A DNA stretch of 64,000 nucleotides from Kalaharituber pfeilii (taxonomy: Eukaryota; Ascomycota; Pezizomycetes; Pezizales; Pezizaceae). Where the stretch lies: the NCBI GenBank assembly GCA_015179045.1, contig WHUZ01000006.1, positions 1,612,001 through 1,676,000 of the forward strand, given 5' to 3'. A program made the position numbers and the translations under genes. A model generated the notes under the pieces. The model searched no databases. It had not been told where the DNA came from and saw nothing but the letters and a program-made list of their open reading frames with translations. Every line of letters starts with the position of its first letter. Position 1 is the first letter of the stretch. Of this stretch, positions 34,563 to 46,301 are shown piece by piece.

Positions 34563-35530
34563 GGATGCCACAACAAAAAATTCCTATGAGTGCAAATAAC
34601 CCTCAATTGGGCTCAAATTGAAGCCAGAGCATGGCAGAATATAGTGAATTATCTTCCGCATAATCTTCCGCATATTTGTTACGTCAATATTTAGTAATGA
34701 GAGTAGTCACCTATTTGGTATATATCAAATCCTATGCTGCACACACTCTGAACCGCAAGGTGTCAATGATCCAACTTGAGATCTAATTCATCTTGATACT
34801 TTGTCTGGGAACTGTAGAGTACATACTCAATAGTATTACCTATGCTGAAGAAGTACAGCTAGTTTGATGGTGCTACGGGGCCACCATGCCCGTAGGGTGA
34901 TGGCCTACATATGTCAAATGTACACCGTCGCAACTCTAGTTTTAAACCGCCCAAATCCATTAACTATGTAGTACTACTAGCTGTTTCGAAATTTATCTTC
35001 CTATGCATGTCTTTGTATTTTGTAGCTTCAAAGAGACCCTACACATTTCTTGCACTTCGCAACAGCCCAGGATTACTAGTACACTACAGTGCCTAGCTCC
35101 TAGCATGGTTTCACTATGCAGCATAAGGGAAACACTTTACCAAGTATCCTTTGGAGTCGAGAGGCATGCAGCCGAGCACACCCTCCTTGCAAAAACAGAA
35201 CAATTGAACCAAAAATGCTCAATTTTGAATTCTGAAAAAAGATTCAGATTCTCCAGTGTCTATTCATGCGGTCTACTATTTTTCTGTAATTTTGTTGTTA
35301 ACTTATTGATATTTTTGTGATTTTTTTCATGATACTGAGAAATATGCAGGGGACGAGCGCTCCGCTGCATGTCTCGCAACTCCAAGGGAGACTTGGTAAA
35401 AGCTTTCCCTTATGCTGCATGGCAAAACCATACTAGGAGGACTTTCTGCTAGGCACTCTATGTGCCTGCGCGAAAATGTACCCTTCAATATGAGGGTGTC
35501 ACTCCCTAGATACTTGACCCATTAGCTATA

Positions 35531-35640
35531 CTCGCTGGTTCGGAAGGTATTGGAACGCTGCATAAATCGTATGCGCTACTTGCCTTTTGGAGTATTGCAA
35601 ATTTGTTATGCAGCGTCCCAATACTTTCCGAACCAGAGAG
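35531..35640. mobile_element. 110-bp palindromic MITE
   Basis: Arms of about 35 bp (CTCGCTGGTTCGGAAGGTAT... and complement) separated by a 40-bp loop. TA at 35529-35530 and 35641-35642. Confidence 0.8.
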
Positions 35641-35743
35641 TACGGTAGGTAGCATATACGGTAGGCCTAGTCCTCTATGCTGGTGCAAACTATATACAGC
35701 TCATATAGCACTACGCGATGGCGATACATTTATTACTATTGTA

Positions 35744-36581
35744 CTGTAATTCACCACGTACACCACGTCCCGACGCACGTTTTACACCAAAACTGACCAC
35801 GCGCGACAACATATATCTCAACCACGAGAATAGAATTCTGTATGCAACTTGTAGACTGAATTAAGGACAATTCTTCATATTTCACACTTTAGCTTCTTCA
35901 GATTTGTTGTTTTGAAGGGATTTATCTTTCATGAAACTCGCACCATAAACTGGCATAGGCTTGGCATATATTTTTCACTGTGATATCACTAATATTGAAT
36001 TCCACTTATCACACCTGAATTAAATTTGATAAGAATAGTAGGACACTTGAATAACAATATTTCATCTTATTCAAAGATGTGAGAAGCACATCAAGAAAAT
36101 TCTCAAAGAGGTGGTAGAATAATCCACAAAATTCATATTCTCATAGAAATTGTATGCAATAATTGTATAGGAAAACTGCCAGAAATGGCAATTTGATGTA
36201 TGAACTAGGCATTAAACAACATCAAGCCAATTGAAGCACTATTTATCAAAAGGCCTATTTGGGAGACTGTCTAGCCACAATTCTATAGCCATTATGGTGA
36301 GCGTTGATCGGGAAGTACCCCCCAGTGCACTTTGTATGGGAATTCCATATAAATGCATGCCAAGACATCAACGAAAAACTTATGGTGCCATTAACTGACC
36401 ACAATGTCCTTTCAGTGCAAATAGAGGTATGAAAAGTGAAGAATAGCCCTTATTTATTTTCCCTGAAAAGGGTATACAAAATTCTATTCTGGTGGTTGAG
36501 ATATATGTTGTCGCGCGTGGTCAGTTTTGGTGTAAAACGTGCGTCGGGACGTGGTGCACGTCGGGTTGTGGTGAAAGACAG
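35744..36581. mobile_element. ~0.8-kb MITE with ~100-bp TIRs, copy 2
   Basis: Ends CTGTAATTCACCAC... and complement of CTGTCTTTCACCAC, TA at 35742-35743 and 36582-36583. 838 bp, nested in the 2.25-kb TIR element. Confidence 0.9.
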
Positions 36582-36813
36582 TATATCGCATGCGACAGAC
36601 GCTGCATGTCTGACATCTACAGGCCGCTCACCCTACGATGACATCTAGCAGCTCAAAGTGTGCGCAGCATAGGTTTTGTCATATACCGAATGTGTCACTC
36701 CTCGTATACTAAAATTGGCTTGGTGAATATGTGGAAGATAATTCACTATATTCTGCCATGCTCTGGCTTTAATTTGAGCCCACTTGAGGGCTAAATTTTT
36801 TGTTGTGGCATCC

Positions 36814-37195
36814 AGAAAATACGTAACATCGCATTTATGCGAAATATCCCGGTAACGTTGCTATTCTCAGTACTTACTGTCTTCATGTGAATGCCATTTA
36901 AAACTCAGTGTCGTCCGGTATAGATATCACGCATTCTTGATTGGTCGTCACAGTTAACCCTTGCTCACTTCATGCTCTACTCTCGTATTTACTGAGTTGG
37001 TTGCTTTTTTCCGCTCCTTTTCCCCTCCCTTTCCGCTCTCTAGCCATTTCTTGCTTGCCGAGGTGGTGATTACCAGTAACTGTTCATCTGATCAAGAGAA
37101 GTACAGAAACTCGGCAGCTCAGCAGAAGAATTAGTTCCAGCGCCAGTATGCTCTAACCCTACCTAGACATTCCTCGGACCCTGTTGAAGCGTCGA
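36814..37195. promoter_or_regulatory. Upstream region of the third STAND gene
   Basis: CT-rich stretch near 36990-37050, as in many fungal promoters. No start codon could be fixed with confidence. Confidence 0.3.
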
Positions 37196-37370
37196 GACAT
37201 ACCTCCAGAACGTGAAAGATGCCCCAGCGTCTCGCGAAGCACTTATTGAGAAGTTTAACTTATATATAAACTATGCATGGCATATGGCTGACAGAAAGAA
37301 ACACATCCAAATCTCTGAGGAAGCAGAGCAGAGTTCTCAGGAGCAGCGAATTGTCCTTGAGAAGCTAACC

Positions 37371-37441
37371 TTTTTTCCTTTTTTTTTTTTTTTTTTTTTT
37401 CTATTTCACGTAACCCCGCTTGCAGCTGTTCGCCATGGCAG
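37371..37441 (-). mobile_element. Ultra-short poly(A) retroposon, copy m1
   Basis: Reverse-oriented poly-T followed by the complement of CTGCCATGGCGAACAGCTGC and AAGCGGGGTTACGTGAAATAG. It sits in the N-terminal coding part of the third STAND gene. No clear duplication. Confidence 0.75.
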
Positions 37442-37604
37442 TGTCCCTAGACCGAAGTCCTTATGGCCTGGAGACAGGCACCTGTGCAACTAGAGAAGCT
37501 AAACAAAATCCAAAGCTTCAGAACCTCCTGAAACACGGAATATCTGCGACAATATTTGTGCAAAGCTTGAGCCTGGCACCGGATCATGGCTCCTGCAAAA
37601 TCAA

Positions 37605-37810
37605 TTTTTTTAATTTTTTTTTTTTTATATCATTACTCGCATACCGCCCTAGGGGCTATGGCGAGGTATATATTAAAGAGAGAAAAGAGTCCCTATCCCT
37701 AGATACATGTGGTGCCCGCGATTCTCGTACATGGTGCGGGTGGTCAATACAGCCTACTTCCTCCGCCTGTCCGGCTCGTATTGAGTGGTCCTTAACAATT
37801 TCCCGCCTAA
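37605..37810 (-). mobile_element. Truncated LINE copy in the NACHT region
   Basis: 206-bp insert with poly-T and the complement of the family 3' hairpin (CATACCGCCCTAGGGGCTAT). It is flanked by a perfect 13-bp duplication CCTGCAAAATCAA (37592-37604, 37811-37823). Removing insert plus one duplication restores the STAND frame. Confidence 0.92.
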
Positions 37811-38764
37811 CCTGCAAAATCAAAAATTTACCAAGTGGAAACAAGGGGAGTCCAGGGCATTATTTTGTTATGGAATGCGTTAGTTCCCTTCACTCGAGGT
37901 AACAAAGGAATAAGAATAAACCAGCTAACTGCTCATTCTCAAAACTGTTGCTGATGCAGGAAAGTCTACACTCATCCACCTGTTTGACCTCATCTGCTCT
38001 CACAGCAATGTGTAGCTTCTTGCAACATCTTGACATGACCCAAGCACATACAATTTCTTCATGGAGAAAGGTTGGTCAAGCATGGAGATAAAGGCAAAAG
38101 ACAGTGATATCAGGATATTTCTTGAGGCAAAACTTCAAGGGTTTGCAGAAACAGGCGAAAATCTCTACAACCTTATCTGATCCTGAGCTTCGGAATGAAG
38201 ATATTGAGAGAGTTTTACAGCGTGCCAATCGAATGTAAGTTTGTTCCATGTTTCAATTGCTCTATTTTTCTAGCTAACATGTTCACTGCATCTGTGAAAG
38301 TTCTTGATTGCCCAGCTTCATATTACCTCCATTGCCAATATACCGAACAATAAAAAGCTTAAGCAGGCTTTGATCAATCTTCCTAAAGACTTAGACAATA
38401 CCTATCTTGATGCTATTCAGCACATTCAATTGCAAGATGCTGAGTCTTGGAAGATAATCCAGAAAGCTCTCATGCTGGTCACATTTAGCTTGGACTGGTT
38501 GGAACCTGATGCACTATTGGATGCAATTGCTACACATGAGGACACTGGCTTCGATAGAGATGACAGAGTAGATAAAGCATACTTACTTTCCAACTGTGGA
38601 GGCCTGCTGATTGAGGAAGAGCACAAAGGCGAAGCACAGAATATGGTGTAAGTGGTGATTTATAATATTGATTGGGACTAGAAGCTGATATTGACTGAAC
38701 CCTGTTGTCATCAGGAAGAAGTCCATTATCCGCTTCATTCACCATAGTGCCAAAGAGTTCTTTG

Positions 38765-38802
38765 GCCCTGCCATGGCGAACAGCTGCAAGCGGGGTCACG
38801 TG

Positions 38803-38830
<28 letters not shown>
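38765..38830 (+). mobile_element. Ultra-short poly(A) retroposon, copy m2
   Basis: About 40 bp (GCCCTGCCATGGCGAACAGC, then TGCAAGCGGGGTCACGTG) plus about 26 A, flanked by the perfect 13-bp duplication AAAGAGTTCTTTG (38752-38764, 38831-38843). Interrupts SAKEFFEKG of the third STAND gene. Confidence 0.93.
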
Positions 38831-38836
<6 letters not shown>

Positions 38837-40492
38837 TTCTTTGAAAAAGGTCCACATCTACTGTTGCCAAGTGCTCATGTCTCAGATTCACCCACTGAGC
38901 TAATTGCCGAAGTACACTCCATCATTACCCTTGTGTGTCTAACGTACCTTGTGACAGACCGAGGTGAAGCATACTGGACTGCTCAGTGGGATGGCAAGAA
39001 CCTGAGTTGCAATTTCCCATTCTTGTAGTACTCCTTTTGCTATTGGGGAGTCCATGCCTCTAAGGCTTCAAAAGATCGCATCCAAAATAAGCTATTCCAA
39101 TACTTGGACCATGAGCGGGACATAGGACACATGAATGGCCCTTATATTTGATACATTCTGGGAGTTCGAGAACTATCCATCAGAACGGGAGTGGACCTAG
39201 ATTACCGTGTTCATACAGCATCTGGGAGTGGATCAGTTTTTGTAGCAGCTCTGGTAGTTGATCTGAGAGTCTTAGTTGAAGAATACATGCCAAACTTCCT
39301 TCCATCTCAACCAGAATCCTTCCAGCGCATATGTTTAACGGCAGCAGCATGGAATGGAAATGTGGACTTCATCAGACAACTTTTGGTTAGGGCCACAAAT
39401 ATTGATATAAGTTCAAGTGATGATATCATTGGATCATCTATGAGAGTGATCACTCCTTGTTGGGCAGCGGCATATAATGGGCATGGCAAGGTGGTTGAGC
39501 TGCTGCTAGCGAATGACCGGTTCGAAATCGTTAATACGGCTAACAAATTTGGTGCAACACCACTGTATGTCGCTGCTGCCAATGGACATGATAAAGTAGT
39601 TGCGTTGCTGCTAGGACAACATAGAATCGAAGTCAATATGGCTACCAATAATGGTTGGACACCACTAAATATCGCAGCTGCCGAAGGGCATGAGAAGGTC
39701 GTGGAGCTGCTGCTAGCGAGTGCCAATTAGAAAATGACAAGGTCGATGTCAATAGGGCTACTGAAGATGGGTGGACACCACTGAATAATGCGGCTAACAA
39801 AGGCCACCAAGGTGGTGGAGCTGCTGCTGGCAGACGACAGGATCGATGTCAATATGGCTAATCAATATGGCTACTGAAGACGGCTGGACACCACTGAATA
39901 ATGCTGCCGATGAAGGGCATGACAAGGTGGTCCAGTTGCTGCTGGAAGATGACAAGGTTGACATCAATATGGCCTCCAAAAACGGCTGGACGCCACTGAA
40001 CAGCGCAGCGTCGGAAGGTCATGACAAGGTAGTGGAGCTGCTGCTGCAGATGACAGGGTCGATGTCAATATGACTACTGAAGATGGCTGTTCACCACTTT
40101 TTAAGGCAGCTGCTAAAGGGCATGGTAAGGTTGTGGAGGTGCTGCTAGTAAATGACAGAGTCGACGCCAATAAGGGCAACAAACAAGGTTGGACGCCACT
40201 ACATCTAACAGCTCATGGAGGATATGACAAGATCGTGGAGCTGCTCTTAGTATCAAACAAAGTCGATGTCAATACAGATGGTGAACAAGGCTGGACACCA
40301 CTTCATTTCGCAGCTGAAGGAGGACATGACAAGGTTGTTGAGCTGCTGCTTGCAGACAGTAGGATTGACGTCAACCGTGGTGATGAAGATGGTGACACCC
40401 CACTGCATATAGCGGCTTACCATGGATTGGCCAGCGTAACAAAGTCGCTCCTTGCACATGACAAAATTGACATTATGAGAGCCACGGCTGGC

Positions 40493-40860
40493 TCTTTTTT
40501 TTTTTTTTTTTTTTTTATTTCACTACTCGCATGCCGCCCGAAGGGCTATGGCGAGGGACTAACTATTCTACTCTGCTCCGTCTACCTACAATCCATCACC
40601 CTCCCTGTTCCACGTCCCCTACTCCGGTTCCCTCATTAGGTCAATGACCTCCTTCAACGGGTCCCCGTCCCCTGACTTCTTTGGCCTCCTCAGCTCCTCC
40701 TCCCCCCGTGGCCATCTCCTTCTCCACACCCTGCATCTCTCCATCACATGCTCGAAATTCTCCTCCCCCTCCCCGCACCACCGACAGTTCGCGTCCGCCG
40801 CCTTCCCCACTCTATGCCTCCACGCCTTCAGACCTTTCTTGCCTAGTAGACCCGCTATTT
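40493..40860 (-). mobile_element. 5'-truncated LINE copy with C-terminal zinc motif
   Basis: Poly-T, hairpin complement (CATGCCGCCCGAAGGGCTAT), then on the minus strand a frame (40810-40619) ending the LINE polyprotein: CRWCGEGEENFEHVMERC (C-x2-C-x8-H-x4-C) and CRVWRRRWP. This zinc motif ends many fungal LINE proteins after RT and RNase H. Inserted antisense in the ankyrin part of the third STAND gene; the 5' border is approximate. Confidence 0.82.
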
Positions 40861-40961
40861 TCGATACCTCTCAGACTGCCTTGAACTATGCCTCTGATCG
40901 TGGACACCACGAAATTGTCAGGATGTTACGCTCAAAAATTGAAAACTGTAACAAGGCGTAG

Positions 40962-42012
40962 CCGGCGATAGTCCCCATTCCTTGGCTCTATCTTTGTGCT
41001 GTAAAAGTGTTTTTTTGTATATATTTCGCCGCTAGGGCTGCCTCATCTGATATTCACTCAACCTTACTTTACAAATAAGACTTTGTTGGGAGACCAATTT
41101 CACGGTTGGGCTCACTACGTTATTCTCTCCTTGCCATCTCACATCTCGAACGAAGCTACCTTTTTCGATGACAATCATTTCAATTGATCAATTACGTATA
41201 CGCTCTCACTCAGTATTGGGACATACAGACAATATCGGCCCAATGGTTAGCAATCGATAAAGGTACGACCATGGCACAGCATCGGGCAAGCCTTGCTCAG
41301 CGAGCATTACTTTTACAGGCTGTGCAACAGGTCACTCGATTTCAAGAACCATTTCCCCAGATTTTCTTCTCCGTAGTAGATTGTCACCTACTTATCCTGA
41401 CGCATACCCGATCAGCTTGCTACCCAACTATTCTCTAAATTTAGTGTTCTTCAAACCTTCTGGCCCAATTTCGAATCAGCGAGTAGATGATTGGTTCAGT
41501 CTGTGATACATGAAGCATGAAGGATACATATTGGTTAGTTTTACTGGCTTATACCTTGAACACGTTGGAGATACAATTCTGGCCTATAATATTTATTTGT
41601 GGATTAGAAACAAATGGAACTATTTTTACTTCTCCACATCTTCAGCAGATGTGCTTTACAATGCGGCTGAAGCTCCCATACAACCAACGTGGGTCCCATT
41701 AGGCTCCTGATTTATTTTCGTTCGGGATTGGCCCACACAGGTACCAAGAACTTGAGAAGCCTGTTAGCACCCAGGTTACTGAGCATAAGAAGTAATATGA
41801 TAATCAATGGAGTTCCCAAGCTCGGTACATGTGAGACAACCCAATTATAGGCATTGGTTAACAGACTGGTCGATCCGGGGAACAGATGCCTGCTGTGCAA
41901 CCATTCCCAGACTTTGATTGGACTGCATAAGTTTACTGATTATGTTCACAATTCGTTGAATAATCTGTGATGTCAATGAATCAAGAAAGAAACTCAATTG
42001 AGGTACAACAAG
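40962..42012. other. Intergenic, no gene supported
   Basis: Short frames (for example 41184-41438) show no domain. Nothing recognisable. Confidence 0.4.
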
Positions 42013-42050
42013 CCCTGCCATGGCGAACAGCTGCAAGCGGGCTCACGTGA

Positions 42051-42081
<31 letters not shown>
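42013..42081 (+). mobile_element. Ultra-short poly(A) retroposon, copy m3
   Basis: CCCTGCCATGGCGAACAGCT then GCAAGCGGGCTCACGTGAC and about 30 A, flanked by the perfect 13-bp duplication GAGGTACAACAAG (42000-42012, 42082-42094). Confidence 0.93.
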
Positions 42082-42085
<4 letters not shown>

Positions 42086-42094
42086 TACAACAAG

Positions 42095-42517
42095 AAATCA
42101 TTATACGCAACGTTCCATAGCTCGTGAAAGCCTCAATGTTTCAAGACTTGAAACAATGCTCTTGCGTTAGAACCAGCACATAATCCCATGTGGCATAACG
42201 GAATTAACTGAACTTATGTCTTAGCTAAATCTTGAGTACTCAGAACAGGAATATACTATGGCCGGCTGCGATCGGACCATCTGGCTTTCAAATGCGAAGA
42301 GGTGGTATATATACCGAGAGGGGGGAAAGGTGGGAGGATATAGAGCAAGGAAAGTGGGTGGAGAGGCAGGAGAATGGTGAAGATGTGGATATCCTCGAGC
42401 GACTGTTCTACTCCTTGAAGGCATAGATAGGGGGAGAAGGGGCGATGCGGATTTCGTGTAGATAGTTGAGTTCTTCTTTACATGCTTGCCTCCGAGCATC
42501 GAGGGCTTCGGCCCAGG
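42095..42517. other. Intergenic, no gene supported
   Basis: Nothing recognisable. Confidence 0.35.
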
Positions 42518-42567
42518 GGCTCTGCCATAGCGAGTAGCGATAAGCGGAGTTACGTGATCGGAAAAAA
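42518..42567 (+). mobile_element. Ultra-short poly(A) retroposon, diverged copy m6
   Basis: GGCTCTGCCATAGCGAGTAG, then CGATAAGCGGAGTTACGTGA and a short A run. About ten differences from copies m2 and m3; duplication not visible. Confidence 0.6.
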
Positions 42568-43373
42568 GGCCAGCTGCGAGAAATGATCAATTTTAGCTCA
42601 GGCACCATGAGGTGACAATGGTAGTAGTAGAGGAAAGCGGACTCGGATGCTGTGTTAGCCCATGTGCATCCACCAACCGCCCAATGCAAACTCTGGAAGC
42701 TTGCAGAGTCCTGAGCTATGCTCGCATTGAGACTTTCTCGATCGTTTGTAGGACCATTTTAGTCGTTGTTGGCTCTTGTTAGGTCGTATAACAAGACAAC
42801 CAATTCAATGTCTGCAAAGGCCTGTCCCAATTAAGTCTCGAATAGGAAACCTGGCATAACTTGCCAAGCATAGCTGATTAACTGTTTGCATCTTGTAACT
42901 GTACCTGTAGTAGGCAAGAGCAACTCATAATCTTAGGCACTTGGTTGATTAGCCGAAGATCCCTGTACAGGAACGAATCTAGAAATAATGATGTATATGC
43001 TGTAAGTGTTCATCTTCTTATTATACTTGCCAAAGCGGGACGAGCCTTCACAAAGTGACCAGTTGTCAGGCGACTAGGCTTGCAATATCCGAGCATGTCT
43101 AAGTGGACTGTAGCCTCTGATTGCATTTTTTTTTTCTCCACTGACCCAATCGTTTTAAGAATGCTGTGGAGCGTTTCCCACTCCGAAGATGAAGAAGAGC
43201 TGTGACAGCCTTACGACAGTTGGATTTCAAGAGAGTCAATATCAGCAGGCCACCGTATGCGGGTACTAGAATGTTCCCGCGAATTGGGCAAATGTTAAAG
43301 GATATCCAGAGCCGGTGCTACCTAGGACAGCGTTAACGCGCTTCGGCTGCCGTTGCCGGATCAGTGACGTAGG
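42568..43373. other. Intergenic, no gene supported
   Basis: Nothing recognisable apart from a T-rich run at 43126-43136. Confidence 0.35.
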
Positions 43374-43420
43374 GCTTTTTTTTTTTTTTTTTTTTTAAAT
43401 ATCATTACTCGCATGCCGGA
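43374..43420 (-). mobile_element. LINE 3'-end fragment, very short
   Basis: Poly-T then AAATATCATTACTCGCATGC, the complement of the family 3' end; truncated after about 30 bp. Confidence 0.7.
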
Positions 43421-43910
43421 CATAGGTCTTGTATGGTAAAGAAGTATGTGCTCTCAGCATGCTACACACATCTATGGATGAGATTTCTTGCGCTCATTAT
43501 TCTTCAAGCGGTTTGACAAGCCTTCGATGCTTGACCGTTAGCGGAGAGTTTCTGAGACAGTGGGTTGAATGTTTCTCGAGCAGGTACCTCACCTATCTGG
43601 GATCCACGATGGTCTGCTGCTAACCCCTCGATTATACGATGTTGCGCATCGACAGTCACTCGTGCATGGCAACTGTGGTTTTTCGAACCTCAGCGAAGGT
43701 GGAGATCTTCGCAGCGCCCAAGGCAGCTCTCTGCCCGCCTTGGGCCAGCGGCTTATTGTAGCACACACCATTATACAACTGGGGTCGCCCCACGCGCACA
43801 GCACACCCTTCTTTCCAAATGTGGTATTCCTGTCCATACGCTCGATGCAGTCACGTGCCCGCTCTCTGGCACTGGAGCTCGCCCGGCCTGCTCAATATTG
43901 CGTCCCCATG

Positions 43911-43919
43911 GATATAAAA
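43911..43919 (+). promoter_or_regulatory. TATA-like box of the secreted-protein gene
   Basis: GATATAAAA lies about 125 bp upstream of the start codon at 44042, with CT-rich DNA between. The position is reasonable for a fungal promoter. Confidence 0.45.
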
Positions 43920-44041
43920 TGTCTGCCCGTCGCCTCTGCCATGAACTCCTTTCTCACCAGCAATCCAATCTTCAGTCGCTTCACTGTCCCACAGTCCACA
44001 GAACACTCGCTCACCAAGAAACTCTTTCATCAACAACCATC

Positions 44042-44506
44042 ATGCAATTCACCACAATCGTTGCTGCCCTTCTCGCAGCTGCTACTGCTGTGGTTGCTAG
44101 CCCAGTTATCGAGGCCCGTGCAGATGATATCGTCTTCTGTGCCGAACAACCGTACAAGAAGTCCGATGTGTGTAATAGACTTCAATATATATATTCCTCA
44201 AGCGGAGCACACTAACATTGAGATAGTACACTTGTTACCCAAACAACAACAATCTTCTCTGTCCCATCATTAAAGGGATTGCTTACCTGCCATGCGGGAA
44301 CAGGCCTACCGGCGCTTGCTATGACCCAAACTCGGTATGAGGCCTCTCCAACCGCTAGTGAACTGTTTACTGACTTGACTCAATTTCTCCAGTATGTCTG
44401 TGTCAATGGCTTCCTCTGCCCCAAGACTCATCCAAACCGTTGCGGTGATGCGTGCTATAACCCCGGTCAATACCGGTGTGAGAATGGCAAATTGAGACCG
44501 ATTTAA
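44042..44506 (+). CDS. Small secreted cysteine-rich protein with carbohydrate-binding-like modules
   Basis: Three exons: 44042-44167, 44227-44334 and 44393-44506. Introns 44168-44226 (branch CTAAC) and 44335-44392 (branch CTGAC) are both phase 0, giving 115 residues. Residues 1-20 (MQFTTIVAALLAAATAVVAS) are a signal peptide; the following VIEARADD may be a pro-region. The mature part has repeated cysteine modules: YTCYPNNNNLLCPIIKG, CGNRPTGACYDPNSYVCVNG, FLCPKTH and CGDACYNPGQYRCENGKL. The pattern CG-x-ACY-x-P-x-QY-x-C-x-NG matches the fungal Carb_bind/CBM52-type module found on cell-wall glucanases. No catalytic domain is attached, so a wall- or host-glycan-binding role is inference. The gene is intact and all splice sites are canonical. 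Confidence 0.85.
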
Positions 44507-46301
44507 GAGATAATTGTGCTATCCAGGGCGGTCAGTTTATGGGGTGATAACAACTAAGTAACATCAAGGTACCGGGTGATCTTGAATAACTTTTCCTTTT
44601 CTGGAAGGACGGAATTATGGCTCTAGTGATGATTTCTGAATGGTTGGATAATATATTTTGGGCTTGTTTAGTGGCTGCAAGTATGCGATGGATGGGATTG
44701 TGTTCCTCTAATTTGCTTTAGTCGTTGAACTACTGTTCTTTCTACATACGTATTTTCTGGACTGTTTTTTTTGGATATACAATAGCAAACCACGGAGATG
44801 TGAGCCTACTCGTCATTCACCGACTCTCCATTTGTTCCTGTAAGAAGAGAACCTGTTTGTGTCCATCAACTGTGAAGACTGTTCGTTCCCTCCTACTGCT
44901 CGCACCAGCTGTCTTCAGTACTCCTCACCTACTCCTCACCCAATTTTCTGTTTCCCTTTCTTACCTGCGCCCCTAAAGCTGTCATTAAACGTTCTAAAAC
45001 TATGCGCAAAACAAGTCTGCCATGGCTTATCAAAGAAGCGATGATACGGCAAATATCAAAAGGTTGTCGAAAAGAGAGAGAGAGAGAGAGAAAAATAAAA
45101 GGAAAGCAAAAGAAAAGAAAAAGACAACTGGATATCATTGGTATGAAACCTCAATGGGTAATTAAAAATTGAATAAACCAGCAGACAAAACAAGAAAACA
45201 TACAAGAGCAAATAGGAGAAATCAACCCGCCAAGGAGTAATTTGTATTATCGAAGGAAGTGGTGAAGGGGAGCGTCGGAACGGCTGCCTGAGAGGTGGTG
45301 GTGGGGTGGTGGGGTGGGCGGTTGAATTAAGAGGTGTGGGGTTTTGTCTACTCATGTCCTGACCTATGAAGTAAAATGCTGTTGCCTATTGCATCAAGTG
45401 CCAGTAAATGAATCGACCGTAAATGCTTCATTCCAGCGATGATGACTTAAATAACTCAGGGCATGAGAACACTTCTCAACGTATATCGCACTGCCTTTAG
45501 TACGCTACATGTACAGTGCCCGACAAGCAAGCTATGGAGTATCAAATTCCCTACGTAGCGGCGCCTTCCCCAGCACCAAGATATATATGCGAATCATGAG
45601 TGTGACTTCCCCACGGTAACCCTACATTAATTATTCTGGACAATGCTTGAGTAGGCACGCATGCAATAAAGTTTGAGCCGTCGTCATCTTTACCTACCTG
45701 TTAACTTTATACAAGTGAATAGCCGATATAAGCCCCAGCACTAGTGCTGCATTACCCTACTCTAGCTTCTCCGCAATGCCCCACATCTAAAGTAAGTACT
45801 CCACCTTGGCGATCGGCATTAGTTACACTAAACCTCTGTGGGGATAATGGTCAAGAATCAACCTGCAGGTACTATCATATCCGTGCCTGATGGTTGAGGA
45901 CGCCTTCAGTGAGCACATTTTGATCCTAAATTTCAACGCCGATCACCGACGCAACAAAAATCATAAAAATTTACAACTGCTCATAGATATGAAGAGAATT
46001 TAGTAAAGAATCAATCTATGATGCATTTCTAGTTTTGTAAACTTTGTAAAAAAGTTATCCCAAGTTGAAGAGAGGTAAAGTTTGGTGGGAGACCACTAAT
46101 CGAGTTACATACTACTGTGTTTTTATGGTGAAGCGGGTCACGACGCAGAAGCGGGTCACAGATATTTACAGAATTGAAAATTAAATTTATTCCATCTATG
46201 CTCAAGGTAGTTCAGTGGTACGAGAGTGGGTATTGGGGTAGGTGAGACATGTGGGGTGGTGGTGGTCTGTGTGGTTACCGGGAAAGCAGGCCATAATCAT
46301 A
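44507..46301. other. Intergenic, no gene supported
   Basis: A (GA)n microsatellite at about 45070-45091; otherwise short frames only. An A-box-like TAGTTCAGTGG at 46209 has no matching B box. Confidence 0.4.

Larger units (their letters stand above)
34563..36813. mobile_element. 2.25-kb TIR element with long imperfect arms, host of a nested MITE
   Basis: About 200-240 bp at each end match in inverted orientation: left GGATGCCACAACAAAAAATT and AGCCAGAGCATGGCAGAATA, with their complements on the right at 36740-36813. The arms continue to a CCTATGCTGC block (about 34730 and 36670). No transposase frame. It contains the 110-bp palindrome (35531) and a 0.84-kb MITE (35744). Exact ends and target duplication are not certain. 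Confidence 0.65.
37196..40961 (+). pseudogene. STAND/NLR-like gene: NACHT plus ankyrin repeats, cut by four retroposons
   Basis: The coding sequence can be followed through insertions. The N-terminal part reads KDAPASREALIEKFNLYINY. Around 37570-37605 it reads CAKLEPGTGSWLLQNQ, interrupted by a LINE, and resumes KFTKWKQGESRALFCYG at 37824, then a damaged P-loop (GKST) after an intron ending near 37959. Next come a region with LQRANRM and an intron, the AQLHITSIANIPNN...LPKDLDNTY block, and CGGLLIEEEH followed by IIRFIHHSAKEFFEKG, the winged-helix-like segment. That segment is split at 38765-38830 by a poly(A) insertion. Ankyrin repeats run from about 39330 to 40960 (GWTPLNIAAAEGHEKVVELL and many similar), with frame breaks near 39727, 39880 and 40055 and a LINE insertion at about 40493. 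The last repeat (TALNYASDRGHHEIVRMLRS) lies beyond it. Clearly dead. Its family members act in fungal non-self recognition; specificity is unknown. Confidence 0.85.

Noticed and set aside
43565..44273. Long overlapping frames upstream of the secreted-protein gene
   Set aside because: They ignore the good signal peptide start at 44042 and the canonical introns, and differ in frame from the spliced protein.
46200..46250. tRNA gene at GGTAGTTCAGTGGTACGAG
   Set aside because: The A-box-like start is present but no acceptor pairing, anticodon arm or B box could be found.
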